Source: an uncultured Prevotella sp. (lineage in GTDB: Bacteria > Bacteroidota > Bacteroidia > Bacteroidales > Bacteroidaceae). Taken from it: a DNA stretch of 9,204 nucleotides. Positions within the stretch are counted from its first letter, which is position 1. Every line of letters begins with the position of its first letter. The notes below the pieces were generated by a model. The model did no database searches and was not told where the DNA came from. It worked only from the letters and a program-made list of their open reading frames with translations. The translations under genes were made by a program, and so were the position numbers. Where the stretch lies: NCBI GenBank assembly GCA_946625715.1, contig CAMOTK010000071.1:1-9204 (forward strand), given 5' to 3'. Of this stretch, positions 5,648-9,204 are shown one piece after another.

Positions 5648-7117
5648 TTATCGAGGTTCATTATAGTCCCCCTTCCCATTGGAAGGGGTTAGGGGTAGGC
5701 TTTCCCAATCGTCGGTGCGGAAAGAAGAGACGGGCAGACCGTCGTGCATCAGGTCGCCTACGGTCCAGTCCTTGAAGGCGTAGCGCACGGCCACGGGGTG
5801 TTTCACGGCGGCGCTCTTCACGTATACGTGGTTGCGCGACACCCACGCTTCGGCCGGATGGAACACACGGTCGGCACCGGCCACTTCAAAGTTCTGGCTG
5901 GTGCCATTCTCAAAGTACACCCACTCCTTCGAGCGGTCGAACGACACGATGGCCGTATCGCCCTGGAACGTCACATCCTTGTAGGCGGCAAAGTCGGGCA
6001 GGCCCTTCATGCCGTAGGTGTTGCTCAGGGCCAGCAGTGCCAAGCGCTCGCCAGCCTGGCGCTTCTTGCGCGGATGGATGCCCTTCTCCAAGCCCGTGTC
6101 CATGAGTACGGCCATGCGACTGTTGGGAATGAGTGCCTCGGCCTTCAGCTGCTGTTCTCGCAGGAAGGCACTGTTGTACTGTTGCCACCCGATGATGCTG
6201 TAGTCGTAGGGCGCAATCTGACAGTAGTAGAAGGGGAAGTCGCCCTGCTTCCACTCCTCGCGCCAGCCCTCGACCATGCGGGCAAAGAGCGGTGCATAGA
6301 AGTCGGAGCGGTCTACGTTGTCTTCACCCTGATACCAGATGGCACCGCGGATGGCGTAGCCGATGATGGGTGCCAACTGGCCGTTGTAGAGCGACACCGG
6401 ACAGCGCTGCTTGTATTTGTTGAGGTTGGCCTCGTTGAGTTCGCGGGTCACCTTCGGGAACGCCTTCAGCCAGTCGGCCTTCATCCACGCCTCGCAGGCT
6501 GCACCACCATAGGCAGTGCAGATGAGGCCCACGGGCACGCCTAATGCCTTGCGCAGCGCCTTGCCGAAGAAGTAGGCTGCGGCCGAGAAGTCGCGCACCG
6601 AAGCGGCATCGGCTGCCCGCCACGTGCCCATGAGGTCGTCGACGGGCGTCAGGCTGACGCGCCGCTTGGCGTAGTAGAGGCGCAACTGGGCGTCCTGACA
6701 CTGCATCAGCTCCTCGGTAGCCCCCTCAACGGGTTGCGCCTTGAAGCCCTTCATCTGCATCTCCATGTTCGACTGTCCCGAGCATATCCACACCTCGCCG
6801 AAGAGCACGTTTCTCAGTCCGACGGTCCGGCCTTGCGACCTGAATAGGATGTTGTAAGGACCGCCGGCCTGCGGTGTCTTGATGGTGACTTCGAAGTATC
6901 CGTCCTTGCGAGCCGTGACGCTGTAGCTGCGCTTGTCCCATGGGGTGAGCACGATAATCTTCTCGCCGGGGTCGGCTGTACCCCATATTCTGACATCGGT
7001 CTGCTGTTGCAGAACCATGTTGTCGGCAAAGAAACTGGGCAGTTTCACTGTGGCATGAGCGGTCATCCCCAAAAGGATGCAAGCCATGCAAAGTGTCCGT
7101 TTAAAAAAGGTAATCAT
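5648..7117 (-). CDS. Secreted SASA-type carbohydrate O-acetylesterase (sialate O-acetylesterase family)
   Basis: The product is 489 aa from the ATG at 7115-7117. A TTG at 7124-7126 would add three residues but lies in the heptad repeat, so I reject it. A signal peptide (residues 1-22, ending TAHA) is followed by a beta-sandwich (LPSFFADNMVLQQQ, GEKIIV, GYFEVTIKTP). The SGNH-hydrolase domain starts at GEVWICSGQSNMEM, with nucleophile S116. Further motifs are TAYGGAACEAW, GAIWYQGEDN (about 258-267) and DTGLEKGIHPRKK with candidate D340 and H348. The segment before the histidine reads KGIHP, whereas many homologues have a DIHP-type motif, so the acid partner may differ. The family removes O-acetyl groups from glycans. 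Despite the name, many Bacteroidetes members act on acetylated plant polysaccharides such as pectin or xylan. It lies between GH106 and GH2 genes, 33 and 12 bases away, and probably deacetylates their substrate. The last ~15 residues (LPLTPSNGKGDY) come from repeat copy B. Confidence 0.9.
   Translation of the reverse strand: MITFFKRTLCMACILLGMTAHATVKLPSFFADNMVLQQQTDVRIWGTADPGEKIIVLTPWDKRSYSVTARKDGYFEVTIKTPQAGGPYNILFRSQGRTVGLRNVLFGEVWICSGQSNMEMQMKGFKAQPVEGATEELMQCQDAQLRLYYAKRRVSLTPVDDLMGTWRAADAASVRDFSAAAYFFGKALRKALGVPVGLICTAYGGAACEAWMKADWLKAFPKVTRELNEANLNKYKQRCPVSLYNGQLAPIIGYAIRGAIWYQGEDNVDRSDFYAPLFARMVEGWREEWKQGDFPFYYCQIAPYDYSIIGWQQYNSAFLREQQLKAEALIPNSRMAVLMDTGLEKGIHPRKKRQAGERLALLALSNTYGMKGLPDFAAYKDVTFQGDTAIVSFDRSKEWVYFENGTSQNFEVAGADRVFHPAEAWVSRNHVYVKSAAVKHPVAVRYAFKDWTVGDLMHDGLPVSSFRTDDWESLPLTPSNGKGDYNEPR
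5666..5704 (+). repeat. GC-rich palindromic element, copy B (in esterase C-terminus)
   Basis: The + strand has a perfect 8-base inverted repeat, CCCCTTCC at 5669-5676 and GGAAGGGG at 5681-5688, with a 4-base loop. It is followed by GGTTAGGGGTAGGCTTT. This matches the reverse complement of copy C in layout (a GACTCCCC-like start, a hairpin, then GGGGxxxGGCT). It encodes the C-terminal residues of the esterase on the opposite strand, so its orientation relative to the gene is reversed compared with copies A and C. The hairpin could also act at RNA level between the esterase and GH2 genes. No U-rich tract follows it on either strand, so I do not call it a terminator. Confidence 0.65.
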
Positions 7118-7120
7118 AAT

Positions 7121-7162
7121 TCTCAATTCTCAATTCTCAATTTTCAATTTTCAATTCTCAAT
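7121..7162. repeat. Six-copy 7-base tandem repeat in the GH106-esterase junction
   Basis: On the + strand the array is TCTCAAT three times, TTTCAAT twice, then TCTCAAT, with a degenerate seventh unit CACCAAT at 7163-7169. On the coding (-) strand the unit reads ATTGAGA. The array holds the GH106 stop codon (7151-7153) and encodes its last residues, I-E-N. It ends 3 bases before the esterase ATG. It is therefore the whole leader of the esterase gene, in a clade where AT-rich leaders rather than Shine-Dalgarno sites tend to favour initiation. Copy-number change by slippage would alter the spacing without affecting either reading frame. Confidence 0.9.
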
Positions 7163-9204
7163 CACCAATTCCGGTTGCGTGAGTAGTCCTGCGGGCAACA
7201 GATCGTCGCCCTTGGAGCGGTAGCGGGCGTTGGTCCAGATACCTTCATAGGGCAACTTGCCCTGGTCCATGCCGCGCAGGGCGTTGTGCCAGGTGTTTAC
7301 CACCTCAATCTCGAGTACGTTCTTGCCCTTCTTCAGCGCTTTGGTGATGTCGAGCTCATAAGGTGCTGTCCAGGCAATGCCGCAGTCCTGACCGTTGACC
7401 CACACATGAGCCACGTCGCACACACGGCCCAAGGCCAGTTTCACGGTGCCCTGCTGTCGGGGCAGTTTGAAGGTGGTGGTATAGCGGGCATGTCCGCTGA
7501 AGAAGCGGATGCGGTCGTCCTGATGTTGGCGCCAGTCGAAGAGAGCCTGTTTTTTCAGGGTGACACCACTCTCGCGGAAGGTCACGTCCCATGTGGGAGT
7601 CTGGAGCTTGAGCGTCTGGCGGTGGTTGCTGGTTGCAGCCGTCTTCGTGCCTGCAGCACTGCCGAAGCATACGAAGCACGACCCGTAGGGCGGCAGCACG
7701 ATGGTGCCGTCGTAGGCTGTGGTGGTGTCGTCGATGGGATGGTAGACTGTGGCGGCGCTATATTGACTGCGGAACTGCGGTGTGAACGTCTGTTCGCGGT
7801 CGGTTTGGTTGCTCAGGAAATAAACATCGCGGCCCGTGTCCTGACGGTGCACGAAAGCGATGCCTGCGGGCAGGATAGCGTCCTGCGGAGTGCCGTCGAG
7901 CGTAGCCTTCGTGTAAGGTTGGTCGATGATGAGCACCCCCTGTCGGCGCAGTTCATCGATGCGTGCCTGTGCTTCAGCCGACACCAGCGTGCCGGTGGGT
8001 ATGACGAGGGCCTTGTAGGGGAAGGGCCTGTGGAGCAGGGCGTCCTTGTTCATCGAGTCGTAGTGGTAGCCGTGGAGCGCGTTGGTCCAGTCCTTTAGGT
8101 CGAGAATGCCGGCCGAGTGGCGCACGCCTACGGGCGACTCTTCCATCGGACAGCCCACGTTGGCCAGTCGCTTCTGTTCCGATGCCACGCGCTCCTGACC
8201 GAACAGGCCGGGGAGCATGGGCACAAGGCGGTCGGGGGTGAGGGCGCGCGAAGGCATCTCCTCGCCGGTAAAGACGGCAATGTCGGTCACGGGCTGTCCC
8301 TGTTGCAGCAACGTCTGGCAGCGCGTGATGTAGTCGACGAACGCCTTGGCCTCGGGGAACCACGTCTGGTCGCGCTGGAAGAAGAGGCCGATGCCGTCGA
8401 GCGTCATGCCTGGCTTCTTGTCGAGCCACGGGTTGTGGGTGAAGACATGGAAGAAGAGGCGGTTCATGCCTAAGCAGAAGTTGCGGTCGAGCAGTGGCTT
8501 GACCATCGCCGGCGTCTCGTTCCACACACCGCGCACCTCGGTGAAACCCTCAGCCTGCACCAGCTGTTTGCCGTAGATGTGGGCTCCGCTGATGGCGTCG
8601 AGCATGTCGTTGGGCTTGTCGTGTGTGGGCGAGTTGAGCCAGTATTCGCCCATGGGGATGTCTACATATTTATAGTGTGACAGACCGTCGCTCATCATCG
8701 TGGGGGCCACGCTCTCCGAACTGAGTTGCACGCCATAGCGGCGAGCCTCGCGGGCGGCAGTGGCAAAGAAGGCGTCGCCGGTGAGTTCGTCGATGGTGAG
8801 GCGAATGTCGTGCAACACTTGTTCGGCGTTGTCCATCGGGATGCCGGCATAGACGGGCAAGTAGGGCAGTAGGTCGTAGCCCCGGCGGCGCTGGAACTCG
8901 TCGGCGAAGTTCTTCGACCAGTTCTGCGAACCGCACTCCCATGAGTCGACGTGCATATATTTGATGGCCTGGTGGTTAGGTCGCTGCATGAAGCGTCCAA
9001 ACCAGTTGCTGATTTGTTTCTCGACGGCTGCCGTCGAGAACTTGTCGCACTCCAGTCCCTTACCACCGCCCGCCGTAGCGTTGGTGTGGCCGGTGGAAGT
9101 GTGGCCGAAACGGAGAATCAGAGCCTCACCCCCAGCTCCATTCCGAAGAGAGAGGGGAGTCTCAAACTCGCCATTCTTATTGGGGTAGAGGCGTATGGGA
9201 TTGA
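7151..9204 (-). CDS. Glycoside hydrolase family 106 alpha-L-rhamnosidase (5' end beyond window)
   Basis: The frame is open from the right edge (first whole codon 9200-9202) to TGA at 7151-7153, giving 683 residues. GH106 enzymes are about 1,000 or more residues long, so roughly a third, including any signal peptide, is missing. Visible family features, numbered from the edge, are FGHTSTGHTN and GLECDKFS (about 32-55), HVDSWECGSQNW (about 84-95, E89 a candidate catalytic acid), SSESVAP and DIPMGEYW (about 161-188), AEGFTEVRGVWNETP (about 217-231, E218 a second candidate), then FFHVFTHNPWLD. The last ~120 residues form a beta-sandwich (VWVNGQDCGIAWTAPYELDI, LEIEVVNTWHN). The family removes terminal alpha-L-rhamnose by inversion, from substrates such as rhamnogalacturonans. 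An internal ATG at 8987-8989 is not the start, because family sequence continues upstream of it. Residues about 14-28 (TPLSLRNGAGGEAL) are encoded by repeat copy C. The gene is first of the visible operon, 33 bases before the esterase. Confidence 0.92.
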   Translation of the reverse strand, partial: NPIRLYPNKNGEFETPLSLRNGAGGEALILRFGHTSTGHTNATAGGGKGLECDKFSTAAVEKQISNWFGRFMQRPNHQAIKYMHVDSWECGSQNWSKNFADEFQRRRGYDLLPYLPVYAGIPMDNAEQVLHDIRLTIDELTGDAFFATAAREARRYGVQLSSESVAPTMMSDGLSHYKYVDIPMGEYWLNSPTHDKPNDMLDAISGAHIYGKQLVQAEGFTEVRGVWNETPAMVKPLLDRNFCLGMNRLFFHVFTHNPWLDKKPGMTLDGIGLFFQRDQTWFPEAKAFVDYITRCQTLLQQGQPVTDIAVFTGEEMPSRALTPDRLVPMLPGLFGQERVASEQKRLANVGCPMEESPVGVRHSAGILDLKDWTNALHGYHYDSMNKDALLHRPFPYKALVIPTGTLVSAEAQARIDELRRQGVLIIDQPYTKATLDGTPQDAILPAGIAFVHRQDTGRDVYFLSNQTDREQTFTPQFRSQYSAATVYHPIDDTTTAYDGTIVLPPYGSCFVCFGSAAGTKTAATSNHRQTLKLQTPTWDVTFRESGVTLKKQALFDWRQHQDDRIRFFSGHARYTTTFKLPRQQGTVKLALGRVCDVAHVWVNGQDCGIAWTAPYELDITKALKKGKNVLEIEVVNTWHNALRGMDQGKLPYEGIWTNARYRSKGDDLLPAGLLTQPELVIEN
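9121..9164 (-). repeat. GC-rich palindromic element, copy C (inside GH106 gene)
   Basis: The coding strand reads GAGACTCCCC, a CTCTC/GGAATGGAG imperfect hairpin around TTCGG, then CTGGGGGTGAGGCTC. Its order of blocks matches copy B read on the + strand and, less closely, copy A. It is translated in frame as ETPLSLRNGAGGEAL within the GH106 protein, between NKNGEF and ILRFGHTSTG. The arms have decayed compared with copy B, suggesting an older insertion or adaptation to coding. The assignment rests on alignment by eye of three short sequences. Confidence 0.6.

Noticed and set aside
5666..5690. Hairpin in copy B as an intrinsic terminator after the esterase gene
   Set aside because: The stem is strong, but it lies inside the coding sequence and is not followed by a U-rich tract on the - strand.

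Overview
The window looks like chromosomal DNA from a Bacteroidales bacterium, most likely Prevotellaceae. The reasons are the secreted GH106/GH2/SASA glycan-degrading gene set, the family resemblance of the LOG protein, the absence of clear Shine-Dalgarno sites, and short GC-rich palindromic elements and an AT-rich heptad repeat of a kind I associate with Prevotella genomes. The taxonomic call is inference. There is no rRNA marker in the window.

There are two convergent blocks. The left block (1-1516, + strand) is the 3' part of a compact defence-type operon. It holds the last 45 codons of an amino-DNA methyltransferase, a 296-aa protein with two LAGLIDADG-like motifs, and a 163-aa PD-(D/E)XK nuclease whose start overlaps the end of the LAGLIDADG-like gene. 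This looks like a Type II-like restriction-modification system with an unusual middle component. In both LAGLIDADG motifs the usual catalytic acidic residue is replaced (N15 and T130). My inference is that the protein has lost cleavage and provides DNA recognition for the small nuclease. The block is clearly more AT-rich than the rest: 25/60 G+C in bases 181-240 against 38/60 in bases 4981-5040.

The right block (1525-9204, - strand, transcribed right to left) is a tightly spaced carbohydrate-utilisation operon. In transcription order it has a GH106 alpha-L-rhamnosidase (5' end beyond the window), a secreted SASA-type carbohydrate acetylesterase, a secreted GH2 glycosidase, a secreted sugar-isomerase-like TIM-barrel protein that has lost typical metal ligands, and a LOG-family (TIGR00730) phosphoribohydrolase. 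Gaps are 33, 12, 31 and 9 bases. Together the three enzymes could strip rhamnose, O-acetyl groups and a beta-linked sugar from a rhamnose-containing glycan, for example a rhamnogalacturonan-type pectin. The exact substrate cannot be read from sequence. No SusC/SusD pair or regulator is visible.

Three copies of a G/C-rich palindromic element sit inside coding sequence without breaking frame: at the N-terminus of the GH2, at the C-terminus of the esterase and inside the GH106. A seven-base tandem repeat spans the GH106 stop codon and the leader of the esterase. The two blocks meet tail to tail with only 8 bases between stop codons. No stretch over 300 bases lacks a gene. I saw no tRNA, rRNA, CRISPR array or insertion sequence.
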